Assembly: GCA_039933515.1 (NCBI GenBank)
Contig: JBDTNY010000008.1
Location: forward strand, 1-13,347
Direction of reading: 5' to 3'
From: JAOUEA01 sp039933515
Lineage (GTDB): Bacteria; Actinomycetota; UBA4738; HRBIN12
DNA: 13,347 bases
The notes beneath the pieces were generated by a model. The model made no database searches. It worked only from the letters and a program-made list of their open reading frames with translations, and was not told the origin of the DNA. Positions 1 through 6,806 of this stretch are shown here, in pieces (position 1 is the first letter of the stretch; each line of letters starts with the position of its first letter). Position numbers and translations under genes: made by a program.

Positions 1-512
1 CGCTCGGCTCGCTCGGGTGCATGGACGTAGGGCTGATGCAGCGCCTGATCGACGCGCTCGGCACGACCGGGCACCGCACGATCGTCTCGATGGGGCCACT
101 CAAGGATCAGATGACGCTCGGCCCGAACATGTATGGCGACCAGTTCTTGCCTCAGCCGTCGATCCTGCCGCAGTGCGACCTGTTGCTCACCCACGGCGGC
201 AACAACACCCTGTGCGAGGGCTTCCACTTCGGGTTGCCGATGATCGGACTGCCGCTGTTCTGGGATCAGTACGACAACGCGCAGCGGCTCCAGGAGACCG
301 GCTTCGGCCGGCGGCTGCCCACGTACGACTGGACCGACGACGAGCTCGTGAGCGCGGTGAACGAGCTGCTCGCCGACGACGACCTCGCGGCGCGCATGAA
401 GTCGATCTCGGCCCAGGTGCAAGGGGAGCCGGGACGCGTGAAGGGCGCGGACCTGATCGAGCGGGTGGCGGTGACGGGCGAGCCCGCGACGGGTAGCGGA
501 GGGCGGGCCTAG
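1..512 (+). CDS. UGT/MGT-family glycosyltransferase, C-terminal part (5' end outside window)
   Basis: The reading frame is open from base 3 to the TAG at 510-512, giving about 169 residues. It begins inside the 'SLGS-G' turn that opens the C-terminal nucleotide-sugar-binding lobe of GT1 enzymes. The donor-site signature HGGNNT starts at base 192. It is followed by Glu, a G-P-I-G-P stretch and FWDQYDNA, matching the family pattern H-G-G-x-x-T...E...G-P...P...DQ..NA. Members of this family transfer a sugar from an activated nucleotide donor to a small-molecule or lipid acceptor in the cytoplasm. Family proteins are about 400 residues, so roughly the N-terminal 60%, which includes the acceptor lobe, is missing. 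Acceptor and donor therefore cannot be predicted. The kinase gene follows within about 50 bases on the same strand. The family is clear and the substrate unknown. Confidence 0.88.
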   Translation, partial: LGSLGCMDVGLMQRLIDALGTTGHRTIVSMGPLKDQMTLGPNMYGDQFLPQPSILPQCDLLLTHGGNNTLCEGFHFGLPMIGLPLFWDQYDNAQRLQETGFGRRLPTYDWTDDELVSAVNELLADDDLAARMKSISAQVQGEPGRVKGADLIERVAVTGEPATGSGGRA

Positions 513-553
513 GAGATCGTGCCGAGCACGTCCTCGGCGGCTCAGGGTCCGGG

Positions 554-559
554 TACGCT
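554..559 (+). promoter_or_regulatory. -10-like TACGCT before a possible leaderless GTG start
   Basis: TACGCT ends 7 bases before the GTG at 567. The spacing resembles the TAGGCT-to-ATG arrangement at 2885-2897 and fits leaderless transcription, which is common in actinobacteria. No convincing -35 is visible. This box is the main reason for preferring GTG 567 over the upstream GTG 519. Confidence 0.4.
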
Positions 560-566
560 CCGCCCC

Positions 567-1910
567 GTGACGGTCGATCGCGAGGCACTGTCGGCGTACG
601 TCGCGGCGCTCGTGGCCCGTGACGCCGGGGCGCTGCTGCCTCCCCGCAGGGCGGAGGGCGGTGCCACGGTGGGGGAGGTCGTCCTCCGCGATCTGCTGCC
701 GCTCCCGGGTGGACAGATGATCTCGGTGCTGCGCTCCGGCGACGAGGTGCTGGTGGCGCCGCTCGTGCCGAGTCACGGGGCCACGGCCCGCGCCGTGCCG
801 GGCGACGGCGCGTTCGAGGGTCTGCTGTCGTTGATCCGGCGGGGGGAACCGGTGGGGCGCTTCGCGTGCCACCGCTTCGCGTGGCCGGCGGAGGGCGAGG
901 CCGAGCTTCGGGGCGAACGCGCGATCGACGTCGACCAGACGAACGAATCCGTGGTCGTGGGGGAGCAGGTGGTCGTGAAGCTCTACCCGTTCACGGCGCC
1001 CGGGCCGCAGCCGGGGCTCGAGATGCTCGTGCATCTCGCTGAGGCTGGGTTCGCCGAGATCCCGCCGCCGGTCGGCGCGGTGACCTGGACCGACGACGAC
1101 GGCGACGAGGTGCTCCTGGCCTCGGCCACTGCGTTCCTGCCCGGTGCCCGCGACGGCTGGGAGTGGTATCTCGAGTTGCTCCTCGCCTGGCTCGACGACG
1201 AGATCGGCGAGACCGCGGCGCTCGACCCCGCCCGGGAGGTCGGCGGGTTGGCGGCCCGGCTTCACGCGGCGCTCGCCACCCCGACGTCCGTGCTGCCCGA
1301 CCCGGTCCACATGGTGGGCCCGGCCACGCTCGAGGCGTGGCGTGCCCGGGCCGAGGAGACGCTCGATGAGGCGCTTGCACTCACCGACGGCCCGGAAGGG
1401 GAGCGGCTGCGCGTGATCGAAGGCCGCGCGCGCGCGGCGCTCGACGCGATGGACGACGTCCCCGGGACGCTCGCGATGCGGATCCACGGCGACCTCCACG
1501 TGGGGCAGCTCCTGCGGTGGGAGCACGGTCTGGCGGTGACGGACTTCGACGGGAACCCGATGGCGCCGGCGGCCGCGCGACGGGCGCTCGAGTCGCCGAT
1601 GCGCGACCTCGCCGCGCTCGTCCGATCGGTCGACCACCTCGGGCGGATCGCGCAGGGCCGGCGCGAGGGTCGCGATGCCGAGATCGAACGGTGGATCGCC
1701 CTGACCGTCGCGGGTGTGACCGAGGCGTACCGGGAGACGTTGGCCGCGCACGACCACCCCGACCTGTTCGACGAACGGCTGTTGCGACCGTTCGAGGTCG
1801 CCCAGGAGGCGCACGAGCTCGTCTACGCGGCGCGGTTCCTTCCGCGGTGGCGCGCCGTCCCCGACCGGGCGATGGCGGCGATGTTCCCTGCCGAGGGGCG
1901 TGCGTCATGA
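567..1910 (+). CDS. Maltokinase-like sugar kinase, probable glucosamine kinase
   Basis: The product, 447 residues from GTG 567, has the aminoglycoside-phosphotransferase/maltokinase fold. It has an N-terminal cap domain, then an ATP-lobe strand DQTNESVVVG (about 123-132) and the lysine strand VVVKLY (135-140). The catalytic loop HGDLHVGQLL begins at about 307 and the metal-binding segment TDFDGNP is at 325-331. The HGDxHxxQ plus DFDGNP combination resembles the actinobacterial glucosamine kinase family described from Streptacidiphilus jiangxiensis more than true maltokinases, which have DFEGEP. The inferred reaction is ATP-dependent phosphorylation of glucosamine to glucosamine-6-phosphate in the cytoplasm. 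The stop overlaps the start of the SIS gene, so the two are probably co-translated. An in-frame GTG at 519, with AGGAG only 3 bases upstream, would add 16 poorly ordered residues. I prefer 567 because of the TACGCT box. Kinase fold is near certain; the glucosamine substrate is an inference. Confidence 0.82.
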   Translation: MTVDREALSAYVAALVARDAGALLPPRRAEGGATVGEVVLRDLLPLPGGQMISVLRSGDEVLVAPLVPSHGATARAVPGDGAFEGLLSLIRRGEPVGRFACHRFAWPAEGEAELRGERAIDVDQTNESVVVGEQVVVKLYPFTAPGPQPGLEMLVHLAEAGFAEIPPPVGAVTWTDDDGDEVLLASATAFLPGARDGWEWYLELLLAWLDDEIGETAALDPAREVGGLAARLHAALATPTSVLPDPVHMVGPATLEAWRARAEETLDEALALTDGPEGERLRVIEGRARAALDAMDDVPGTLAMRIHGDLHVGQLLRWEHGLAVTDFDGNPMAPAAARRALESPMRDLAALVRSVDHLGRIAQGRREGRDAEIERWIALTVAGVTEAYRETLAAHDHPDLFDERLLRPFEVAQEAHELVYAARFLPRWRAVPDRAMAAMFPAEGRAS

Positions 1911-2887
1911 TGGATCCGGCCGCGTTCCGGGCCGACCTCGAGGCGAAGCCTGCTGCGTTGCGATCCCTTGCGGACGCCCTGACCGCCGCCGATCCCTGGG
2001 CGTCGATCGAGCGGCCCGAGCGGGTCGTGCTGATCGGCATGGGCTCGTCGCGGTATGCGGCCGGGGTGGCGGCGACGCGTTTGCGCGCAGCCGGGGTCGA
2101 CGCGGTGGCCGAGTACGCGTCGCTCGAGGAGGGCACGCCCGGAGCGCCGGGCACGCTCGTGGTCGGCATCTCGGCGATCGGAGCGACGGAGGAGACGCTG
2201 ACCGCGCTCGAACGGCACCGCGTCGCCGGCAGCGTCGTCGCCGCGCTCACGAACGTCGCGGGTTCGGCCATCACCGGCGGTTCGGATCTCGTCGTGGACT
2301 TGGCCGCCGGCGAAGAAGTGGGCGGCGTTGCGTGCCGGTCGTTCCAGCACACGCTCGCGATGCTGCTAGCCCTGGAGGTCCGCCTCACGGGTGAGGCGGA
2401 CCGGATCGCGGCCGTTCCGCCGTGGGTCCGCGCCGCCGCCGACGCCAGCGAGGATCTGCTGGCGCGCCACGATTCCTGGCTCGACCCCGCGATCGAGCTG
2501 CTGTCCGAAGGTCCGGCCACGTTCACGATCGCGCCAGCCGAACGGCTCTCGTCGGCCGAACAGGGGGCTTTGATGCTGCGCGAGGGTCCGCGCCGCACCG
2601 CCGACGCCTGCGAGTCGGGGGACTGGCTGCACGTCGACGTCTACCTGACGAAGCCGCTCGAGTACCGCGCGATCCTGTTCGCGGGCTCGCGGTTCGACGA
2701 CACGATCATGGAGTGGATGCGCGAGCGCGCCGGGCGCGTGCTCGCGGTCGGCGGCGCCTTCCCGGGCGTGCGCCAGACCGTGCGCTACCCCGGTGACGAC
2801 GTGCGCGAGGTGGCCCTGCTGACCGAGGTGCTCGTGCCGGAGTTGGTCGCGGCCGAGCTGTGGCGCACGCAGGCGGGCCCGGCATAG
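1907..2887 (+). CDS. SIS-domain sugar-phosphate isomerase/deaminase-like protein
   Basis: This 326-residue protein resembles the isomerase half of GlmS and AgaS-type deaminases, with two SIS domains. SIS-1 has the nucleotide-like turn IGMGSS (43-48) and the phosphate-binding loop region GISAIGATEET (87-97), corresponding to the SQSGET loop. SIS-2 follows from about residue 190, with LMLREGPRRTADACESGDWLH (about 222-242) in the place of the family's LKE...AE...E-x-HG segment. No glutamine amidotransferase domain is present, so it should not make GlcN-6-P from glutamine. Deamination or isomerisation of an amino-sugar phosphate, such as the neighbouring kinase's product, is the natural inference. 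ATG 1907 overlaps the kinase stop (ATGA), with GAGGGG 8 bases upstream. ATG 1910 is an equally possible start. The fold is confident and the reaction inferred. Confidence 0.83.
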   Translation: MMDPAAFRADLEAKPAALRSLADALTAADPWASIERPERVVLIGMGSSRYAAGVAATRLRAAGVDAVAEYASLEEGTPGAPGTLVVGISAIGATEETLTALERHRVAGSVVAALTNVAGSAITGGSDLVVDLAAGEEVGGVACRSFQHTLAMLLALEVRLTGEADRIAAVPPWVRAAADASEDLLARHDSWLDPAIELLSEGPATFTIAPAERLSSAEQGALMLREGPRRTADACESGDWLHVDVYLTKPLEYRAILFAGSRFDDTIMEWMRERAGRVLAVGGAFPGVRQTVRYPGDDVREVALLTEVLVPELVAAELWRTQAGPA

Positions 2888-2890
2888 GCT
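2885..2890 (+). promoter_or_regulatory. -10 element TAGGCT for a leaderless gene
   Basis: TAGGCT overlaps the TAG stop of the SIS gene and is followed by six bases (CGCCCC) and then ATG at 2897. There is no Shine-Dalgarno sequence. The spacing puts the transcription start at or next to the ATG, which implies a leaderless mRNA. No -35 hexamer is recognisable. Confidence 0.5.
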
Positions 2891-2896
2891 CGCCCC

Positions 2897-3421
2897 ATGG
2901 CCATCGACGACACGCCCACGCGGCGACGCGCGATCCGGATCCTCGAGGGCGGCCACGCCGAGGTGAACGATCTCCTCGACCGGCTGCCTCCGCGTGCCCT
3001 CTCGAGGCCGGGCCTCGGTGGAGGCGACTGGTCGCCCAAGGACCTCGTCGGCCACCTCGAGAGCTGGGAGGAGTGCGCGATCGAGGCGCTCGACGCGTGG
3101 GCCGAGGGAAAGGGCGTGCCGATCGACAAGGAGCTGTGGTCCAGGGGCACCTCGCGGGTGAACGTGGACGCGGTCGCGCGGAAGTCGTCGAGGTCGGCCC
3201 CCGAGATGCGGCGCCTCGCGGAGCGCACGCACGCCGAGCTGATCCGCCGGCTCGAGGCGCTGACCGACGCCCGGTGGAAGGCGCCGGGGACGCCGCGCGG
3301 GCGCAAGGCGGTCGGATCGCGCATGGGCGGGATCCTCGGCGGTCCGACGGGCGACTACCGCCACGCCCAGGCGCACCTGAAGGATCTGCGGGCGTTCGTG
3401 GCCGAGCACGGTCGGCGGTGA
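2897..3421 (+). CDS. DinB-fold (YfiT/ClbS-like) metal-dependent protein
   Basis: This 174-residue protein is mostly helical and has the DinB/maleylpyruvate-isomerase N-terminal pattern. The segment GGDWSPKDLVGHLESWEE (about 42-59) corresponds to the 'W-s-x-k-D-l-x-x-H-l-x-x-W' helix. The C-terminal helix is DYRHAQAHLKDLRAF (about 153-167). Histidines 53, 156 and 160 are positioned to form the three-His metal site of this fold. Relatives include thiol-dependent transferases that use mycothiol or bacillithiol, and the ClbS/DfsB colibactin-resistance hydrolases. No specific activity can be assigned. It is cytoplasmic, with no signal peptide. It starts at ATG 2897, just after the SIS gene, with its own probable leaderless promoter, so it need not belong functionally to the kinase-SIS pair. 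Confidence 0.8.
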   Translation: MAIDDTPTRRRAIRILEGGHAEVNDLLDRLPPRALSRPGLGGGDWSPKDLVGHLESWEECAIEALDAWAEGKGVPIDKELWSRGTSRVNVDAVARKSSRSAPEMRRLAERTHAELIRRLEALTDARWKAPGTPRGRKAVGSRMGGILGGPTGDYRHAQAHLKDLRAFVAEHGRR

Positions 3422-3422
3422 T

Positions 3423-3440
3423 GGCGAAGCCGCCTTCGCC
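3423..3440. terminator. Bidirectional hairpin between convergent genes
   Basis: GGCGAAG (3423-3429) pairs perfectly with CTTCGCC (3434-3440) around a 4-base loop. It fills the 19-base gap between the DinB-type gene stop and the L,D-transpeptidase stop. There is no U-tract. Position and symmetry suggest termination in both directions. Confidence 0.5.
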
Positions 3441-4283
3441 TCAGCGCTCGACGATCACCGGGGTGCCGAGCCGCAGGAGCGGCTTCAAGCGGTCGAGGGT
3501 CCGCTCGCTCACGCGCATGCATCCCGCGCTGGCGCTCGTGCCGATCGTCGATGGGTCGTTCGTGCCGTGGATCGCGAGCTGGTTCCCGCCCGACCATCCG
3601 GAGGGCAGCCGTGGCTGTATCCCCGAGATCCCGAACGCGAACGTCCCGAGGTAGCCGCCCGAGAACGGGATGCGGTCCGTCACGAAGTACTCGCCGACCG
3701 GGGTGGGCGACGACGACGTGCCGGTCGCGGTCCGGGTGCCGAACAGGACCTGGCCGCGCTTCTCGACGGTCAAGCGGTGCTCGGAGAGGTCGACGTGGAC
3801 CTCGACGAACGTCTGGTCGTGTCGGAGGCCGGAGAGCAGGATCCATCCCTCACGGCGCGGCCACACATAGGGGAGCTCGACGCGGCCCCAGCGGCCGTTT
3901 TCGCTGACCTCCTCGACCCAGGCGGTGGTGGGGACGTCGTAGTACTTCGAGCCGGATGGGATGACGCCGACCACGGCGGCACCGGCCTCGGGGCGCGCGC
4001 GAGCCGTGAGGTTACGGGGCACGGCCACGAGCACGTGGCCGGCAGGGGCGTGGTTCGCATGCTGCTGCTTGTCGGCAGGCTTCGTGGACGGCTGGGGCCG
4101 GGCCTGCGGGCCGCGATCGGTGAACGGCCTGACGGTGACGGCTGCGTCCAAGGGCGCGGCATGCGCGACGCCGGTGCGACCCTGGCCGGGGAGCGAGACC
4201 AGACCTGCCGTCGCCCCGAACACGAGCAGGGCGGCCACCACCACGACCATGTACGTACTGCGGATCCGGTAGGCGCGCGCCAT
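3441..4283 (-). CDS. Secreted or membrane-anchored L,D-transpeptidase (SH3b + YkuD)
   Basis: The product is 280 residues from ATG 4283. A basic N-terminus is followed by a hydrophobic segment (about 12-31), which acts as a signal peptide or anchor. Next come a Pro/Lys/His-rich linker (about 50-82), an SH3b-like domain (about 83-154) and a C-terminal YkuD catalytic domain (about 158-280). The active site is visible as IHGTN (His239) and SASAGCMRV, with nucleophile Cys255 and Arg257. The usual His in S-H-G-C is Ala here, a variant I believe occurs in other YkuD proteins. The enzyme should cross-link peptidoglycan stem peptides (3-3 bonds) or attach proteins outside the membrane, with SH3b helping wall binding. 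An in-frame ATG at 4355 would add 24 residues. I chose 4283 because a basic stretch then directly precedes the hydrophobic segment. The gene is divergent from the aldolase. Confidence 0.88.
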   Translation of the reverse strand: MARAYRIRSTYMVVVVAALLVFGATAGLVSLPGQGRTGVAHAAPLDAAVTVRPFTDRGPQARPQPSTKPADKQQHANHAPAGHVLVAVPRNLTARARPEAGAAVVGVIPSGSKYYDVPTTAWVEEVSENGRWGRVELPYVWPRREGWILLSGLRHDQTFVEVHVDLSEHRLTVEKRGQVLFGTRTATGTSSSPTPVGEYFVTDRIPFSGGYLGTFAFGISGIQPRLPSGWSGGNQLAIHGTNDPSTIGTSASAGCMRVSERTLDRLKPLLRLGTPVIVER

Positions 4284-4398
4284 GCCAGAGCCATCGGCGG
4301 GGCCGAGGGACGGCTTGAGTCGAGAGAAAGGCCGCCGTCCCGGATCCCCCGCCATCGACAGCGCAACCGTGGCTCGATCAGCTTGACCGACACTGCCG

Positions 4399-4404
4399 TA
4401 GGCT
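4399..4404 (+). promoter_or_regulatory. -10 element TAGGCT upstream of the aldolase gene
   Basis: TAGGCT lies 39 bases before ATG 4444, giving a predicted 5' leader of about 30 bases that contains AGGAGG (4431-4436) 7 bases from the start codon. A TTGACC at 4383-4388 is only 10 bases upstream, too close for a normal -35, so the upstream element is unclear. Confidence 0.4.
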
Positions 4405-4443
4405 GGGGCGTCAGCCGCGTCAGCACCTCCAGGAGGGATCACG

Positions 4444-5457
4444 ATGAGCGCCTTGCACGACACCGCCCGCGAGTTGGTCGCGCCCGCAAAGGGGATCCTC
4501 GCGGCCGACGAATCGACCGGCACGATCAAGAAGCGCTTCGATTCGATCGGCACCGAGTCCACCGAGGAGCAGCGCCGCCGCTACCGCCAGTTGCTGTTCA
4601 CGACCCCCGGGGTGGGGGACCACATCAGCGGCGTGATCCTGTTCGACGAGACGATCCGGCAGTCCGCCGACGACGGGCGTACCTTCGTCGACGTGCTGCG
4701 CGCGGCCGGGGTCGTGCCGGGCATCAAGGTCGACACCGGCGCCAAGCCGCTCGCCGGGTTCCCGGACGAGACCGTCACCGAGGGACTCGACGGGCTCCGT
4801 GAGCGCCTGGCTGAGTACGCGGAGCTCGGCGCCCGCTTCGCGAAGTGGCGCTCGACGATCATCATCGGCGAGGGCACCCCCACCGACTTCGCGATCCTCG
4901 CGAACGCCCACGGGATGGCGCGGTACGCGGCGCTCTGCCAGGAGGCGGGCATCGTCCCGATCGTCGAGCCCGAGATCCTGATGGACGGCGGCCACGACCT
5001 GGCGGCCTGCGCGTCGGCGACCTCTCGAACCCTCGACTCCCTGTACGAGCAGCTCGCGGCGCAGCGCGTCGATCTCCCCGGCTCGCTCCTGAAGGTGAAC
5101 ATGGTCGTGCCGGGCAAGGGCAACGTCGTGCAGGACGACGACGTCGCGATCGCGAGAACCACGATCGACACGCTCACCGCGCACGTCCCGGCCGAGGTGC
5201 CGGGCGTCGTGTTCTTGTCGGGCGGCATGACGGACGAACAGGCGACGAACCGCCTGAACGAGATGAACAAGGTGGGCGGGTTCCCGTGGGAGCTCTCGTT
5301 CAGCTACGGCCGCGCGCTGCAGGCGCCGTCGCTCGCGGCATGGAAGGGCGAGCAGGCGAACGTCGAGGCCGCGCAGGCAGCGCTCGCGCACCGCGCGAAG
5401 ATGAACGGCCTCGCGCGCTCGGGTGACTACGCGCCCGAGATGGAGTCGGCCGCGTAG
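4444..5457 (+). CDS. fda: Class I fructose-bisphosphate aldolase (Schiff-base, metal-independent)
   Basis: This 337-residue protein closely follows animal- and plant-type class I aldolases. It shows GILAADESTGTIKKRF (17-32, with the active-site Asp22), KVDTGAKPL (95-103), RFAKWRS (131-137, the Lys146/Arg148 equivalents) and VEPEIL (174-179, catalytic Glu). The Schiff-base lysine is in SLLKVNMV (Lys217), where most relatives have LLKPNMV. The phosphate-binding segments are FLSGGMTDEQAT (257-268) and LSFSYGRALQ (284-293). It catalyses reversible cleavage of fructose-1,6-bisphosphate to dihydroxyacetone phosphate and glyceraldehyde-3-phosphate in glycolysis and gluconeogenesis. The start is well supported by AGGAGG 7 bases upstream. 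It stands alone, divergent from the transpeptidase and convergent with the DUF4097 operon, and is probably monocistronic. Confidence 0.95.
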   Translation: MSALHDTARELVAPAKGILAADESTGTIKKRFDSIGTESTEEQRRRYRQLLFTTPGVGDHISGVILFDETIRQSADDGRTFVDVLRAAGVVPGIKVDTGAKPLAGFPDETVTEGLDGLRERLAEYAELGARFAKWRSTIIIGEGTPTDFAILANAHGMARYAALCQEAGIVPIVEPEILMDGGHDLAACASATSRTLDSLYEQLAAQRVDLPGSLLKVNMVVPGKGNVVQDDDVAIARTTIDTLTAHVPAEVPGVVFLSGGMTDEQATNRLNEMNKVGGFPWELSFSYGRALQAPSLAAWKGEQANVEAAQAALAHRAKMNGLARSGDYAPEMESAA

Positions 5458-5467
5458 ACGTCGACGA

Positions 5468-5486
5468 GCTCGCCCGGTCGGCGAGC
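5468..5486. terminator. Bidirectional hairpin after the aldolase
   Basis: GCTCGCC (5468-5474) and GGCGAGC (5480-5486) form a perfect 7-bp stem with a 5-base loop. It sits in the short gap between the aldolase stop (5457) and the convergent DUF4097 stop (5497). No U-tract is present. Confidence 0.5.
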
Positions 5487-5496
5487 GCCGCCCGGA

Positions 5497-6303
5497 TCAT
5501 GCCGCTCCGACGGTGGCGCGGCGCACCACGATGTCGCCGCTGACGCTCGCGGCGTGGATCTCGAGGCTCGCGCCCCCCTCGGCTTCCCCGTCGGCCCCGT
5601 CGAGCTCTGAGACGGTGTCGCCGCTCGTCGAGCCGAGGTCGAGCCAGACGCGCGTGCCCGGCGCCACGCCCACCATCACATCGCCGGAGACCGTCTTCAG
5701 GTTCAGCCGGCCGGTCTCGACCCGCTCGATCTGGACGTCGCCCGACGCGGTCGCGGCCTGTACTGCGCCGCCGACGCGCCCGAGCTCCGTGTCGCCCGAG
5801 GCGGTCCGGACGACCGTCGCGCCGACGACGGACGCGACGCGCACGTCCCCCGACGCGCTGTGGATCGTGAGGTCGCCACCGACCGTGCCGCCCTCGACGT
5901 CACCGCTCGCCACCTTCACAGCGGTGGTGCCCGCGACGTCGCCGAAGGACAGGTCGCCCGAGCCCGATCGGAAGACGAGCGACCCGACCTCGCCCACCAC
6001 GGTGAGATCCGCGGAACCGGATTCCCCTTCGATCTCGGTGCCGAGCGGGACGTCGATCCGGCACCGAAGGTCTTCGAGCCCGCCGAACCACCCGAAGGTC
6101 TTCCGCGGTTTGTAGGCGACGAGCAGGCGATGCCCGCCGAGCGTTCGCGGTGTGAGTTCAACGATGACCTCCTGGTCGTCGCGTTCGCCGGTGAGCGCCA
6201 CTTGGGTCTGCGTCGTGTCGGTCGCCCGTACTTCGATCGTGCCCACGGGGATCCGCACGTCGAGCGAGAGGGGGCCGGGGGTCGTGAAGGTCTGCGGTTC
6301 CAT
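5497..6303 (-). CDS. DUF4097 family beta-strand-repeat protein
   Basis: This 268-residue protein is almost entirely short beta strands. From about residue 95 to the end it carries a recurring S-G-D/S-A-D turn about every 18-20 residues (SGD at about 115, 133, 151, 169, 187, 206, 227 and 255). That matches the right-handed beta-helix expected of DUF4097 proteins, once labelled putative adhesins. Unlike many exported relatives, it has no signal peptide or membrane segment, so a cytoplasmic location is predicted. It is the last gene of a minus-strand operon, 36 bases after the RHH gene. An AAGGA-type ribosome site lies about 9 bases before ATG 6303. As I recall, an RHH protein paired with DUF4097 is a recurrent neighbourhood in actinobacteria. 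No biochemical role is known to me. Confidence 0.85.
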   Translation of the reverse strand: MEPQTFTTPGPLSLDVRIPVGTIEVRATDTTQTQVALTGERDDQEVIVELTPRTLGGHRLLVAYKPRKTFGWFGGLEDLRCRIDVPLGTEIEGESGSADLTVVGEVGSLVFRSGSGDLSFGDVAGTTAVKVASGDVEGGTVGGDLTIHSASGDVRVASVVGATVVRTASGDTELGRVGGAVQAATASGDVQIERVETGRLNLKTVSGDVMVGVAPGTRVWLDLGSTSGDTVSELDGADGEAEGGASLEIHAASVSGDIVVRRATVGAA

Positions 6304-6339
6304 CTTGAGGCGTCCTTCCGTTGTGGGCTGTGTGGGGTC

Positions 6340-6801
6340 TCAGCTCTGTGCGAACCCGGTGATCCGGCTGCCGACGCGCCGCTTGGCGCTCGGGGGGCTC
6401 TCAAGCCCGCGACCGATCGCGCGAACGAGCCATGCGTTCGTCGACACACCTTCGGACACCGCCGCCTCCTCGACGCGGCCCTTGAGGGCATCGGGCATCC
6501 GCAGCGTGAGGCGCGCGGTGCCGCCCTCGTCGTCGCGGACCATGGGCCCGGGCTCGGGTGCGACGGCATCGATCAGCACGAGCTGCACGTCGCGCCCCGC
6601 GAGCCGCACCTCGACGTGGCCCGAGCGCAGCTGATCCGAGAGCTCGAGCGCGGCTTCGCCCATCGCGTCGAGGAGCCGCAGGTGCAGCGATGATTCGAGC
6701 GCGCGGGAGAGGCGCTCGGCCACGCCCGCGGCCGACTCGTCGCCCGCCGTGACCGCCTGCAGGTCACCCCGGATCGCATCGATGAACGGGGTCGTGTCCA
6801 C
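6340..6801 (-). CDS. HicB-like ribbon-helix-helix DNA-binding protein
   Basis: The product is 153 residues from GTG 6801. The C-terminal part (about 94-134) is a ribbon-helix-helix motif. It has a strand TARLTLRMP, helix A DALKGRVEEAAVSEG and helix B STNAWLVRAIGRGL, the NAWLVRA pattern seen in HicB-type antitoxins and Arc/MetJ-fold repressors. The N-terminal about 85 residues form a separate helical and strand-rich region (IDAIRGDLQAV...LESSLHLRLLDAM...VEVRLAGRDVQLVLI). I associate this region with an actinobacterial family annotated as 'HicB family antitoxin'. No HicA-like toxin is encoded nearby, so repressor is a better description than antitoxin. GTG 6801 is chosen because the frame has no other plausible start near the smORF end. 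It lies 5 bases after the smORF stop, which suggests translational coupling. Probable binding sites are the tandem boxes at 6970-6999. Confidence 0.78.
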   Translation of the reverse strand: MDTTPFIDAIRGDLQAVTAGDESAAGVAERLSRALESSLHLRLLDAMGEAALELSDQLRSGHVEVRLAGRDVQLVLIDAVAPEPGPMVRDDEGGTARLTLRMPDALKGRVEEAAVSEGVSTNAWLVRAIGRGLESPPSAKRRVGSRITGFAQS

Positions 6802-6806
6802 GGCGC

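Noticed and set aside
2366..3409. A 347-codon minus-strand open frame across the SIS and DinB-type genes
   Set aside because: It spans two convincing plus-strand genes and their junction, and has no recognisable domain or ribosome site.
4383..4404. TTGACC plus TAGGCT as a complete sigma-70 promoter for the aldolase
   Set aside because: The spacer is only 10 bases, too short for a normal -35/-10 pair. Only the -10 element is kept.
6340..6801. A HicAB toxin-antitoxin system
   Set aside because: The RHH part is HicB-like, but no HicA-type double-stranded-RNA-binding toxin is encoded beside it. The neighbours are a small basic protein and a DUF4097 protein.
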